NCBI GenBank assembly: GCA_051294375.1
Contig: JBJCIZ010000239.1
Span: 3,051,476-3,115,475, forward strand
Source: Paraspadella gotoi
Taxonomy: Eukaryota > Chaetognatha
Direction: 5' to 3'
DNA length: 64,000 nucleotides
Position numbers and translations under genes: made by a program. Numbering within the stretch: position 1 is the first letter of the stretch; every line of letters begins with the position of its first letter. Positions 14,387-26,571 of this stretch are shown in pieces. Under the pieces are notes generated by a model. The model worked only from the letters and a program-made list of their open reading frames with translations. It was not told the DNA's origin and did not search any database.

Positions 14387-15779
14387 TCATTTCTGCAATT
14401 CGGAAAGACCGTGAGCGTAATGACACTGGCTTCCACTATAACAAGAACCGAGGGCGTAAAATGAGCAGAGTTGAGTTTTGTATTTAAACTTTGGCTTGGG
14501 GATGGCACGAAGTTCCGATTCCCCGTGAGCATAGTGGCAATTCGCGCCGTTTGGACATCGAGCCCCTTGAACGTACCTAAGTATATTATGTAAAAGTTAA
14601 ATAATTCAAAATATTTCGAAAAATGGAAAATAAATAAGGAGATTACGATTTTACCAATTACAAAGCGTCGACTTATATTTCGGATTTTCATCAATGATCT
14701 TGTCGACTTTCGTCTTGGTCTTAACAGGGGAGACAGCCTTCTTCTCCGGAGCTTTAAGTTGATCCCGGACCTGCTTCGGGGCCTTTTTAATCTTTGAGGC
14801 TACAACAGACCACTCCGTAGATGATTCTTTGTGTGGAGGTTCTTCCGTAACTAAGATAAAAAATAAAAAAAATTTTATAATTATCACGATATAATCTAAA
14901 GAATCCAATTCTTTAACAAAAGCTTAAAAAAGAAGAATCAAACCATTGTTAATATCGGACCTATAAATGGCGATGACCCCGACGAAGCCGAGGACGCCGT
15001 TGATTCAGTTTCTGCCGATGGGGATCCCTTTTTCTTCTTGGCGCTAATATTAACGCCGACGCTTAAACCTGCGACCTTCTTCGTCGTCTCCGCCAACTCC
15101 GGCGACTCCACCTTAAGGGCTTCGTCCAAATCGTCGTCGGATTCGAAGAGGAGGTCATCCTCGACTCGAGCGCCGTTCCAGTTCGAGTTGACGAGCGAGT
15201 TGGCGTCTCCACCGCCGGGCTTGTAACCGCTTAACGGTATATTAACGTTTTTATTACCGGGCTTGGTGCCGATGGGATCGGGTAACGGACGATTGAAATT
15301 CGCGTAGCAATTAATATCAGGCGTTTCCACTTTCTTAAGCATCGAAGCGGGTACGAAAGCTGCGTGACCGTTTCTGGCCTGAATGTTCAGTGTTTTTAAT
15401 CGTGAAAACAAAAGACTATTTCAAAATTTTACAATTTAAGTAAATATTTAAAAAAGCCTCCGCTCAGTTAGATTGCCATAATAGGATTTTCAAACGTGAT
15501 ATATTTCCAACCTGAAAATATTGGACGGAGCCTAAACTTCCATTTCCCTTTCCAACGGGATTATCGAATTGGATTCCTGCAAAGGTTCCAATATTCGAAC
15601 CCACATGTTCTTCTGGTAGAGTACCAATCCATAATATAACTGCATATTCAACCTGGTTTGGAAATTTACGAAACGGCATACAAATAATGTATATTAACCC
15701 AAAAAATAAGAATGACTTCGAATACCTTGTCATTTTTTATTGCGATGCAAACGCGTTCTCCGATTTTCAAATCAATCAT
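14387..15779 (-). CDS. CAP-Gly domain protein with C-terminal tandem CCCH zinc fingers, five exons
   Basis: Exons 15726-15779, 15512-15652, 14961-15378, 14655-14850 and 14387-14576 sum to 999 nt, 332 aa. Residues about 5-80 form a CAP-Gly domain like those of CYLD: VILWIGTLPEE, FAGIQFDNPVGKGNGSLGSV, then YFQARNGHAAFVPASML. Residues about 85-255 are low-complexity linker with an acidic patch (LLFESDDDLDEAL) and a Lys-rich part. Residues 262-332 hold two CCCH fingers: KYKSTLC268-x8-C277-x5-C283-x3-H287 and KYKTQLC307-x7-C315-x5-C321-x3-H325. Each has the K/R-Y-K-T-x-L lead-in of the tristetraprolin/TIS11 family, which binds AU-rich mRNA. The donor of exon 3 (GTCCGA) is weak but is the only one nearby that keeps phase. 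Exon 4 has no in-frame ATG upstream, which argues against two separate genes. Function is inferred only. Confidence 0.75.
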
Positions 15780-16565
15780 TGTCAATCCTAACTAAATTTT
15801 GGCTGGATAAAATAAAAAATACAAATTTCAACAACAGAAAATACGACGTTATCTCTTATACTTGTAATTCATCTTTAAGGCTTCCAGATATGAGACCAAT
15901 TTAAAGTAGAAAGTCACGAGTCAACGATATAAAACCCTTGAACCATTAATGACAAAATGAAAAATAATAATTAAAATATTAGATTTTTATTAATGGATTC
16001 TCCATGTGCATTCTTTTCCGAAATCCTAAAAAAATAATACGAGTAATTCAAGAAAGTCTTTTTAAAAAAAAAATTGGCTGATATATAATAAATGTAATAG
16101 CATAGGGAATAAATTTCGTTTGAAATTTTTTTCCATCCCAATAAAAAACAACAAAAGAAGGGAATAATTCATAAAACATGGGCATTTTCGTTAAAATGCA
16201 ATTATCTTATTGAGTTTAATCCCAAGAAAAAATTAATCGAAGGTTACGTTAAGTCGTAAGTTTAGATAAAATTTAAATACTTTTAACCTCAAATTCAATA
16301 AAATTATTTAACAAATCTTTTTCAAATAAACTAGGTTAATGAAAAAAACAAGCGCCACTTAAGAGAGGTAAAAAACGAAAATGCAATATATATAAAAAAA
16401 GTATATTTAATTTAAGACCAGCTCTTGAAAATTGAGCGAAAAAGGGCAAATTTAGAAATTACAAATAAATATTTATTATATAGTATAATAAATTGACTAA
16501 TAAGAAAAAAAAAACAGCTATAAAATATTGACCAGTGAAAGCGACTCACAGTTTACGACATTGTT
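15780..16565. other. Intergenic, about 0.8 kb
   Basis: AT-rich spacer between the CAP-Gly/CCCH gene and the PH-domain gene, both on the minus strand. No coding exon, RNA gene or repeat family was recognised. Confidence 0.5.
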
Positions 16566-18607
16566 TTACGCGAGCGATCCCTTGGCATCTTCTTCGTCCT
16601 CGATAAAAGACCTGAAGCTCTCCTTGACCGGGAGTGAGGTAGTTCTGACGACCTTATCGCCCCTTTTCCTGCTTCGCGTCGGAGGAAGAAGGGAAGAGGG
16701 TTTGCCGGAAGCGTTCCACTTAGCGCCGCGCGGTTTCGGCTTAGGCCCGCCTATTTCTCCCAATACGCTCGCGTCGAGAACGGCTGGGCGATCTCCGTTC
16801 TTCGGCTCCATCTTTCCGTTGGCGTCTTTTTCCTCGTCCTTCGGAACTGACGCCAAGCCAACACTGTAAAGTCATTTAACTTTATCTTTCATTTTCTCCC
16901 TTATTCTTATTCTTCCCTATGCTCCAGCTTACTGCACAGAGGGCAAAGCGTTGGCAGCCATATCTTCTTCGATGAGAGACAATTGGTTCTGCGCGGATGT
17001 CGAAGGCCGGCTTCGATCTTTTCGCCGCGGAGGAGCTCGTGGTTCGAGATCGTTCGTTCCAAGTCGTGACTGTCGAGATAATATTCAAAAATCAATGAAG
17101 AAGACAAGGGATTCAAATTTTAACGGTACCTCTCTATTTTTCCCACACTCCGAGAGGCCTCGATCCTCGCCCGACACATCTGCCGACTTGGTCATCCTCA
17201 AGGGCCGCTTCGAAAAAGAAGCAAGCATTTTCTCCCGCTCCTCCCCCTTGCCGACGACTGGGGCCTCGCCGGTTTCGATCGCGTCGGAACAATGGACCTC
17301 AAAAGGACGATGCGATCCCGAGTCGGTGACCTCGATTGTTGGGATCGAAAGGTTCGTCGACTCTTCCAACGATTCGGGATTTTTGAAGTCGTCTATCACG
17401 TCGCGAAGCTTCAAACCGCCTCCCGTGTTGCGAAATTCTACCTTCGGATTGAGGTAGAGAGACTCCAAAGGGTCGACTCCGGTGCACTTTAGAATCTTGG
17501 CCTACGGAAAAAGAAGAAAACGTTTCCAAAGTAGTTTGCAGAGTTCTGAGTTTTACGGCGAAGTGAAGTGGCTGGGAATAATTGAAATAAAAAAAAATCG
17601 TAAGCAAAAAATCACGTAGTCCGAGAATCATCACAGTGCCTAATTAACGTAATCAAGGAATAAGGTAAACAGGTGATTTCATAATAAAAACGTTTAATCT
17701 CATAGTGAAGTGCAGTGAAGAAAGCACCAAAAATTTGATGATTTAAACAAAAACATGTAATTTTTTTTTTAAATTGTTTTTGTTAACTGCACCCGTTTTT
17801 CTCCACAATTACATTTTTTTATCAATTTTCCATATATTTTGATATATGAATAGTATATAAGGATAGTACTATATATAAATATATAGCCCACTGCAAAAGT
17901 TAAAAAATGTAAAATTATTTTTTTTTTATAAATTAATGTTCACTGAAGGTATGTAGTCCATAATTGACTTTTAAATTTTATATGTAACTTTCACTACGCT
18001 CTCACAAAACATCTCATTCACCTGCAGGACGAGAATTGTGGATCTGAGCGTTTCGGTGGAGGCGTGACGCAAGTGATTCACCCATTCTGTTAACAAAAAC
18101 CGTGAAAGACGAGTCAATGAGAAAAGTCACCGAAAAAACCCAGTTTCACAATACCTTCGCAGTCATCCAGAGTTCGTCCCGAAAAATAATGTTTGGCTCG
18201 AGCGACGGCGATGTAATCGTAGGAGCCGACGACGTTAGCATCGACGGCTTCGGCCGCCGACTCGAAGGAGACGGAGAAAACGAAGGATTGTTCCGGGTGA
18301 TGGGGTTCGTGCTGCACGCGGATTCGCTCCAAGATAATCACACCCTGCAGGATGCGAGCTTCAGGCATGCAAATCGATGGTAATATGGGTAATAGAGTAA
18401 TAAATTTACCTGGGGATTGGAAAAGTCGAAAGTAGAGCTGGTAGAAAGGGTTTCCCACGAATAATAAAACAAAAGGTTACCCTTGAGTCTAAACCACTTG
18501 TCCTTGAATCCAGTGGCCTTTTGAGGTTTCTTGTAGGCAAGCTTCCCTTCCTTGTCCGGATTGGGAAGGGCGGCGGCTTGAGCAATCTCCCGAGAGTTGA
18601 ACTTCAT
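16566..18607 (-). CDS. PH-domain protein of the PHETA (sesquipedalian)/PLEKHJ1 type with long C-terminal tail, six exons
   Basis: Exons 18410-18607, 18155-18344, 18022-18086, 17130-17501, 16933-17069 and 16566-16863 give 419 aa with consistent phases. The PH domain covers about residues 15-140: KEGKLAYKK, DKWFRLKGNLLFYY, GVIILERIRVQ, FVFSVSFE, then the C-terminal helix EWVNHLRHAS. The start MKFN and GVIILE resemble PHETA1/2, which bind OCRL and INPP5B phosphatases and act in endosome recycling. The helix after the PH domain (ILKCTGVDPLES) resembles PLEKHJ1. The remaining 260 residues are disordered, with Ser, Glu and a basic, Pro-rich part (LEPRAPPRRKDRSRPS). I did not find a clear F-and-H OCRL-binding motif. 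Assignment to one of the two subfamilies is unsettled. Confidence 0.82.
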
Positions 18608-18986
18608 TTTTTTCCGGAAATATAGGCACTTTTTTGCGGGGCTGGTTTTGGGAAATATTTCCCCAAAACCAATTAAGTTTCAAGGCGACATCAGTGTGGC
18701 CGCATGCGCCACAAACATGGAGTATAAAGCGAGAAAAAAGTTAACTTATGGCATTTTATATCTACAGGGGTTTTCATGATCAAAAGTTAAGAAAACTTTT
18801 TTTTTTTTAAATTTTCGCTTTGTAGTCCACGGTTCCAGTTTTTTCATTTAGAGACATTATCTAGGAAAAATAAAATGAAAAAACGTATGGAATGTAAAAT
18901 ATATATCGAGTTACTTGTAAAAATTTTCAGTTGCAAAAATAAATTGCAATAACATTTCTGATAAAATAACATCACGAAATAAAACG

Positions 18987-21900
18987 CTAAGGTTTCATGT
19001 CAAATATGTCGGCTATCCTTTGAGCCTCTTCTTTTGATGGCTGATTGACAGCTTGAAACGTTTTCAACAATCTTTCGCCAACAGTGATACTAGGTGCAGA
19101 TTTTGGACGAGTCACTTTAGATCTAGTTTCATTGATTTTAATCCACTGCGGTCGGGGACGCTCAGACTGAACCGATTGAGGAGAATCGGACTCTGACATT
19201 TGTGAAAATTTTGCAGTTGTAGGAATTTCCGCTAAAGTTTCGTCTCCAAGATCTTGTAACTAAGAGTAGGAAATTAAATATGACGCTGCAGGTTTACTGA
19301 GTAACTTTTAGGTAAATTTTTTTCACTAAGAATTGCGAATGGACTGAAGTTTGAATTTTTTAAAAAAATGTATTTTGATTCTTAAGTATTGACAAAGATA
19401 TGTAAATAATATGAATATAACTATTACTTCTAATCTTACTATTATTGACTTTTAATTAAATGCGTCAGATTTCATTTCCCACAAATTACTTCAGGTAATT
19501 TGAGACAAAAGTCTGATGACCAATTGGACATTCGTTCAACGAGTTCTTCAACATGTTTTTCATCTTCTTCATTAAGATTTTCAGAGTCACCTTCTAAAAG
19601 GCAAAATGGTAAGTCTTCTGGAATTACTGCAGATTCTATAACCTCAACCTCATCAATCGCATCGACCTCATCCAATTTCACAAATAGGTTTTCTTGAAAA
19701 GCAGGTGTATATTGTTTTTTACCGAGATCGGAATCGTCATTAATCACTGCATTGACATTGGTTCCTTGCATTTTATTACCAGCTGTAAAGGATGGAGTGT
19801 CACCTCGCATCTCATCATCGCTTTGTTCATTTTCAGAACCGTTTAACACAGTACAAATTGTTTCATTTTCAATATTATCTTCATCCAATTCCTCCCAAAT
19901 TTCAGAAACATTTTGTCGATCAAAATGATTATCATCATAATTCTCTGACAAACGTTCACAGTTTATGTTAAAAGATTCTGATCTATCAACAGCATAATCA
20001 TTATTATTATTTGTATTCAAGGGATAATCGGAATTGCTGTAATCAACAAGCCTAGACTTTGGACTATAGGGACTATCGCCCTCATCATCAGTTGTTGAAA
20101 TTGATTCCTTATCATCATCATCATCTTCAGACTCTGATTCTGCTTTTTGCCATATTCCCAAGGGTCCTTTCTGCGGTGTTGAAAGAACATCGTTAGTTTC
20201 AGGAAGATTTGAATTATTTTCATTTGAAGAAAATAGTCCATTAGAGTTTGTATTTACTTTTTTTTTCATTATTTGGTTGGTTTTCACCTCAAGTCTTTTC
20301 TTCAAATTCCTTGTTATTTCATCCAGCTCTCCCATGCTTTTCTGCAACATAGCTTTTGCTACTACATCTCGAGCGGTTGTTCCTGTATCGCGAACAGGAA
20401 TTTCGGCAGCTATTGTTTCTTGTTGTCTAGATTGTATATCCTCGTTATTTTGCAGTCGAACTCTTTGTTCAGTGAACCTTGAGATGTGGCCAGGAAATCC
20501 TGCATAAAGAGAAGTAGTTTGATAAATGGCTTCTTGGTTGAGAGCGCCTTTCCTCAATTGGTCGCCATCTTCATATGGAATTCCTGAGCGAAATTTGATT
20601 AGGTCTTCCAAAGGCATTATATTTATTTTGATTTGTCCCTGACAACGTCCACTTAGATCTACTATATGGTACCATCCTTGAATCAATAATAAATTTGATG
20701 TTAAAGGCGTTAAATCTATAGCAGCAAAGCCAAGGCATCTATCAGGTAACAACTTTGCATCTGGTCCTCGTGATTTATGCCAAACTTTAAGAATCAAAAA
20801 CTTTTTTTCTGAAGAATCAAGCAACTCGGAAGAAAGGTTTGTGGCAGTAACAAAATTCCATTTTGGACTGTCAGAGTTATACACAACCGCAGTAGTAATT
20901 GGCTCAGAAGAATCAAATGATATAAAACTAACATATGCATTTGGCACACACTTGGAACCTTTCTTTTTGTCAATAATAATATCGGGTAAATGAGCTGCTT
21001 GCTCAATCCCAATATTTGCAGAAAAACTGGGTGCTGTACTACTAGTTTTTAAACTGACAGGCAAAATATTTACATTTTCAATTTGAGGTACCGTTGCCAA
21101 TGACAAAGGATTAGAAACAGCGTGAGATTTATCTTTCGTCGGAGTTTCTTCTCGTTCCAGTTTCATATTAACTAATATTGCAGATCCCTCTAAGGCGGCG
21201 ACGTCTTGTTGATAAACAGGATATTCATTTGCGATCTCGGTCGTACCATGAACGTTGGGTGTGCTTACTAATAACTCGTCCAAACGAACTTGAATAGCCC
21301 CTATAATGCGGCCACTGTTGGATTCCTCACCGTCGCTGTTTGTATTCGAATTAGAAACCATGGAAACGAGAACATGAATTTCAAGACATTCTTCCCTTAA
21401 ATACCAAAGTAGTGATTGTGACGATGTTAGTTCAAATGTTTTTATGTAGTTGGGTTTTGCATAAACAGTTTCATAAGCTTCACTTACATTCATTTTAAAT
21501 GGTGGAGAAAAAACAGTTGCTTCATTAAAAAAAGAAAATCGCAACATTACGGATAAATTATTCCAAGAGTTTTCCAAGCCTTCAAATTTTAGTGGCAAAC
21601 TTATTGCTAATAAATTTATTGTTATATAAACGGTGGTACCCTGCTCCCAAAACTCTTCCATCGGATATGAAAGCAATCTAGTGTCAAAGCCATTTGATCG
21701 CGCCGATTTGAGAATTTTTTCTCTTTCTATTTGTGGTTCGGGAAAAAAAACTGAAACCTCTACTAGTCCTCCTACGTTTGTAAGTTTATTGAAAGACGAT
21801 GAAGTTGATAGAGACATTCCTTCGGGAAGCTTTGCAGGAAACCAACCTCTAATCCCAGTTCGATGCATTAACAGTTGAGAAAGAGAAATATTAACACGTC

Positions 21901-24900
21901 CAAGGAATATATCTCCAGTCCTGATAAAAATAAGACTTCCCGAGTTTTCAGAATTTTGAACATGTCTCTCTTCGAGTTGTGCAGTGTCTGGTTGATGCCA
22001 AAGCTCTATGACAACCTCTGACGTCTGAAGGATATCTGCTAGAGTCGTAGGTTTAGACGTGCCATGCTGAAAGACTAAAGGACAAAGAAACTCGGCATGA
22101 TGAGAAAAATTGGGAGTAAAAGTTCGGGCAAATGTTTTCGTTATTTTTGCTTCTCTTTCGGGAAAAAATGAGGGCCGAAATTTGGCGAAAACGTTTGTTC
22201 CTATTTGGGCAGCAGCAACAAGATTTCGTGTTTGAAAAGAAATGACTTTAGCCAAAGTTTTTAGGCCACAAGCTCTGTGTATAACCACTGATAAACATAC
22301 TTTTTCGTGAGTCTCTAATTCTCGGATTTGATTTTGCTCCTCCGTATTGGGTTCTACACTAAGTTGAGAATAGTTATAAGATACTCCTATATTTAAAATA
22401 CCACAGGTTTCGTCCTCTTTACGATTTTCATTTTGCACTCTCTTTAACATTATAGCGCATTTAGTAAGTTTATTTCTTTTCTCTTCTTTAGTAATTGAAC
22501 TTAGCTCCTCAAAAGTCATCCAGCCTTTACCTATAAGTCTATCTTTTAAAGACGGAGAATACTGACGTACCCATAATTCAAATTGAAATCGGTTTTTCAG
22601 AGAAGATGTACCTTCTTTCAAAATGTGTTCCAGAGACATCCCGCCGGATAGATTAACCGTGTGCTTTGTATGATAATCCAATGTTGGCTCATTGCTACAA
22701 AGAACTGCTGGCGTAATATAAGAATCTAAAGTTATCTCATAACTCTGGGATGATTCATTTGGAAAATAATACTTGATAAAACAATCAGTCTCTCCATATG
22801 CTACACCATCAGGGAGTGTTAAGCGAGTAATATTTTCAAAATAAAATGAAAATTGATGAGAATAATGAAAAGCATTATTTAATAAGTTTTTATGTGGATT
22901 TTCGATTGGAGACAGTTGTGCATCTGCAGTGAGTTGTTGTAATTTCATAGTTTTTAAGGTGTCAATTTGCAAGTTAGTGCCCATAGCTAGCAATACTTTA
23001 AGATACCCAAATTGTAAACCATTGAAAGGATTAATAATAGGATGGTATGAATCTGCGGCGACCACGGGATATTTAGCTTTCAGCAATGCATTCGCAACAG
23101 ACTGTTCTCTAAAGGAAAGATAAAACTGATGAAGAGATATTTTCACAAGTCCAATTAATCTATCTTCTGATGCAGACGAGGATTTATCCCAAACTTCAAT
23201 AACCATGAAGTTGTTGTTCATACTTTTGACAAATTCATCGTTTAGATTAACGGGTTTAACATGATGAAAATCAAATTTAGGTTGACTACTACCCCAGCAG
23301 ACTCGTGAAGTTGCCTGCTTGTCTGCGCTGCTTGAAAAAAGGCGACAGAGTAGGTAAGGGTTTCTACTTCCAGTGTCAGCATGGTTACTCGGCATTAAAT
23401 TATCTGCAGAAGCTTGTGAGACTTCAACCCCATTATTGGTAATGTCTATTCCATAAGGAATGTATACAAATGATTGCACACTCGTCGAGGTAGTAGCAGA
23501 AGAGAATGGAAGAAATCTTTGGGACTCTTGCCAGCCTGAAGTTTTCAGTCGTTGTTGCGCCGGGACTGAATTTGCTTGCACTATAGGTGTCGGTGCTGGA
23601 GCTTCCCTCTGCTTTTTAATGAGAATAGGTGATACAGTTTTAAAAGATTGTTCTAACGAACTACTTTGATCAGCTTTAAATTTTACCATTGCTATATCAT
23701 AAGCATCCCCCTCTCCAAATAATTCTAATTTCCCATACACTTTTCCTATAATATTTTCCCCATCCAGCTCTCTATTCGACTTGATAAGGACTTGAACTGT
23801 CAAAGACATATTATCAGAAGTGAGTAAATGCTTTAATGACAATGAACCGCTTCCTAACAAGACCCTATTTGGCGGAGATAGGTAAAAAAGACGAAGAATT
23901 AAACTACTATTCCACCAAGATTCCAAGATGTCCCCATTAAACTTCACTGGAAATGTTCCTTGATAATTGAAAAAAGTAGCCGTGTCGTCCTGCCCTTGAG
24001 AGGGTATACTGATCACTTCTGCCGACATCGCATGGCCAGACTCCAAGTTTAAATCCGCAATGACAGGAAAACTTAATTCTATGTGATACTTTTGTTTTCC
24101 TTTCATGTTTAAAATAGCTTTATCTATCATTAAACGAAACATTGATATCCTTCCCAGTAAAGTTAATCGCGCAGGGGACATCTTCTCTGGCCCCCCGAAA
24201 GTGGGAGCTCCGGAGGAAGAAGAAGTCGTACATTGACAATCGCTTTTGGCGCACCCGCACGTAAGTTTTTTCACTTGCACAACTTTTCTCTTCTTCTGCT
24301 CAAACATTTGCGATCGCTCCGTCTCAAAATCCAGACTCACGTCGCTTTGGTGATCTCGCCAACCGGACGATGGGTCATTGAAAAACATTTCTTTTATAAT
24401 CGATTCCTCGACTGCGGAATCGGTAACTCCGGAATAATCGCCCTCGTTGCTCGACAAGCTTAGCGCGGTGTGACCCAGAGCCATCTGAAGGTTCTCTATG
24501 TCGTCGTTGTCCATCCTACCGTCGTTCGCCATAACGAGATCGACGAATCTTGACTCGGTGTTTCCTCCCGCGTAGAGATCAGAATAATTTGTCGGGTGAC
24601 TGTGATTCGGGCGGACTGAAGAGTCACCCATCGTCTCGGGACGAGCGTGTTCGATGGCGGATTGGTTGTAATTATTTAACGCGTTCTTCAATACTCGACT
24701 TCGATGATGGAGATCGGCGATAAGAACTCTTTCTGGCCTTTCAATGTCTTCTACAATTTTTGTCGAATCAAAAGGATCGAAGTCTTCTTTCGCTCTTTCG
24801 AAACGCGAGTCCGATCGAGATCGTACAACTTCAGAGTCTTCGGCATTATTTTGGGTGGCAATGTTGAGTTCGGCGAGAGGGAGACGACTTGAAGACGCGT

Positions 24901-25599
24901 TTTGCTTCGATGATTCCCTCGATTCGAGGTTCAAACTCGAGCCGCTCTCCGAGACTGCGGGGTCGGCTGCATGGTCGCCAGCGTTCGGGGCGAGCGGTTC
25001 CAAACTGACGCCAATCTCGAGTTCGCCGACGGTGAGATCTCCCTTTCCCGAGGACGACACAATAGGGAACCATCCTTGGATGGAGGATCGGTGGGTGAGT
25101 TGACCGATGATGGAGAGAGTCACTGAACCAAGTTTGGAGAGATGGTTGGTGGGCGTGACGACCTCGAGGTACAAGGATCCCATGTCGCTTAAGTAGGCGG
25201 CAAACTGCGATGGTCCGCTGCGGACAGCGTAACGGGCGGTGGTAAGGCAGGCGGCTTTTGATTCTGGGACGTTGGCATCAACTGCGAGGAATAAAGAATC
25301 ACATAATTTTATAAAAGGAAGGTTAACAGTAAATTAACGCCTATTAAAACAAAGATTGTACCAGGAATAAATTTCGACTGCTCGCCATCTTCTCCCCACC
25401 ATTTGACGAAGACAACGCAAAGACCTTCGTGTTGCTTCCGAAACCACGTGACCTTCGTGACCTTCAAGATCAGGTACGAGCGAAGATGTCCGTCCACTTG
25501 CGGTGGAAGGCTGGTATGAACCGCCACATCGGGAATCAGAGTTTTCTTTCCAGATTTGTTTCCTCCGGTTCGAGGCAGTTTTTTCATTTTCTTCCCCAT
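18987..25599 (-). CDS. C2CD3: C2 domain-containing protein 3, centriole distal-end protein, three exons
   Basis: Large multi-C2 protein needed for centriole distal appendages, elongation and ciliogenesis. Exons 25362-25599, 19490-25281 and 18987-19259 make 2100 aa, against about 2350 in human. The N-terminus matches human C2CD3: TSLPPQVDGHLRSYLILKV, WWGEDGE, then TARYAVRSGPSQFAAYLSDM and SIQGWFPIVSSSGKGDLTVG. Repeated C2-like segments follow with the family pattern of an ending such as GWF or GWMT (for example DRLIGKGWMTFEEL, LGFAAIDLTPL, LIQGWYHIVDLSGRCQGQI). Acidic linkers come after. The last exon ends KEEAQRIADIF, like the human C-terminus. The big-exon frame runs on to a stop at 19472, but a GTAATT donor at 19489 joins in phase to the C-terminal exon. 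The 5.8-kb exon is very unusual, because the vertebrate gene has dozens of introns. Confidence 0.93.
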
Positions 25600-26571
25600 A
25601 TCGTTTTAATCCACATGGTTGAGCAACATTCAAAATGAAAGGCTAGATTCGTTTGGTAATTTAGAATCATACAGCCTGCAAAAGGCGAAATCTAAAAACA
25701 ACGAGGAATTAAAAACTGAAGAGAAAACAAGGAATGCTAATTGAATTTAAAAAAAAAACTAACTATGTAATAGAGAAACGCGGATTATTAACCAGCGGCA
25801 AAGGCATCGATTGTGCCGTCACATCGTTGGGTGATGACCCGTTCCGCAAATAAAATCATTCTAAAAGTATAACAATGTTCAAAAGTTGAAAAGCTTTAAA
25901 TATAAAGATAAAATAGATGAAATTAAAATATTTTTGTAAATCCCTAAATTTTTTTAGTCTGATAAACTTTCATTGCACAGAAAAAAAAAGAAAAAAAATC
26001 AAGCGTCGATGTTTTGATAACAAATCAGTCATTGAGGAAATTATTTACGAAGTAACAACAATTACCAAGTCAAGAGGTAACAAGGTCGTTTTACTAGTGT
26101 AGTCAAATTCACTTCCATCGCCATTTGTCGGTTTAAAGATGTAGTTGATATCCACGAGTCGGTTGTCTTGAATAAATAGGGCAAATTCGTTTAAAAATTC
26201 GTTTTATCATCGCTCAACTATTGCTAGTAATTTTCAATACTATGAAATAACAATTCTAAACATTCATGCGTCTAATCAACGTTCTCTTGTACAAAGAGAC
26301 GAAAACCTTTTCTCTATATTACTCGTATTAGTCTCATTCGTCCAGAATTTTAAAACTGCATCAGACCCGTTGAGGTTTTAATTTTTAACCCTAATCCTTC
26401 CATTGCATTTTAAAATCAATTCGACAAACAAGCTTCCATATTAACGTTTGTAAGGGTTGGAAAGGTTTTAGCAGATAACTTTTACTTGTAACGCGACCAA
26501 AAAAAGTACACGTTAAGAAAAAGACTAATTGGTTATAATTCCGAAAACAATTAAAATATAAAAACCTGCTG
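25600..26571. other. Intergenic, about 1 kb
   Basis: Spacer between C2CD3 and SLC35C2. AT-rich, with a plus-strand open frame at 25917-26102 that is lysine-rich, has no recognisable domain and is probably non-coding. No repeat family recognised. Confidence 0.5.

Noticed and set aside
14938-14960. Ending the CAP-Gly gene at the stop near 14938 and calling a separate CCCH gene
   Set aside because: The CCCH exon 14655-14850 has no in-frame ATG before its acceptor, and joining it to 14961 keeps phase to a whole number of codons; the weak donor leaves some doubt.
19472-19489. Stop codon at 19472 as the end of C2CD3
   Set aside because: A GTAATT donor 15 nt upstream of that stop joins in phase to an exon (18987-19259) whose end resembles the known C2CD3 C-terminus, so the last exon was added instead.
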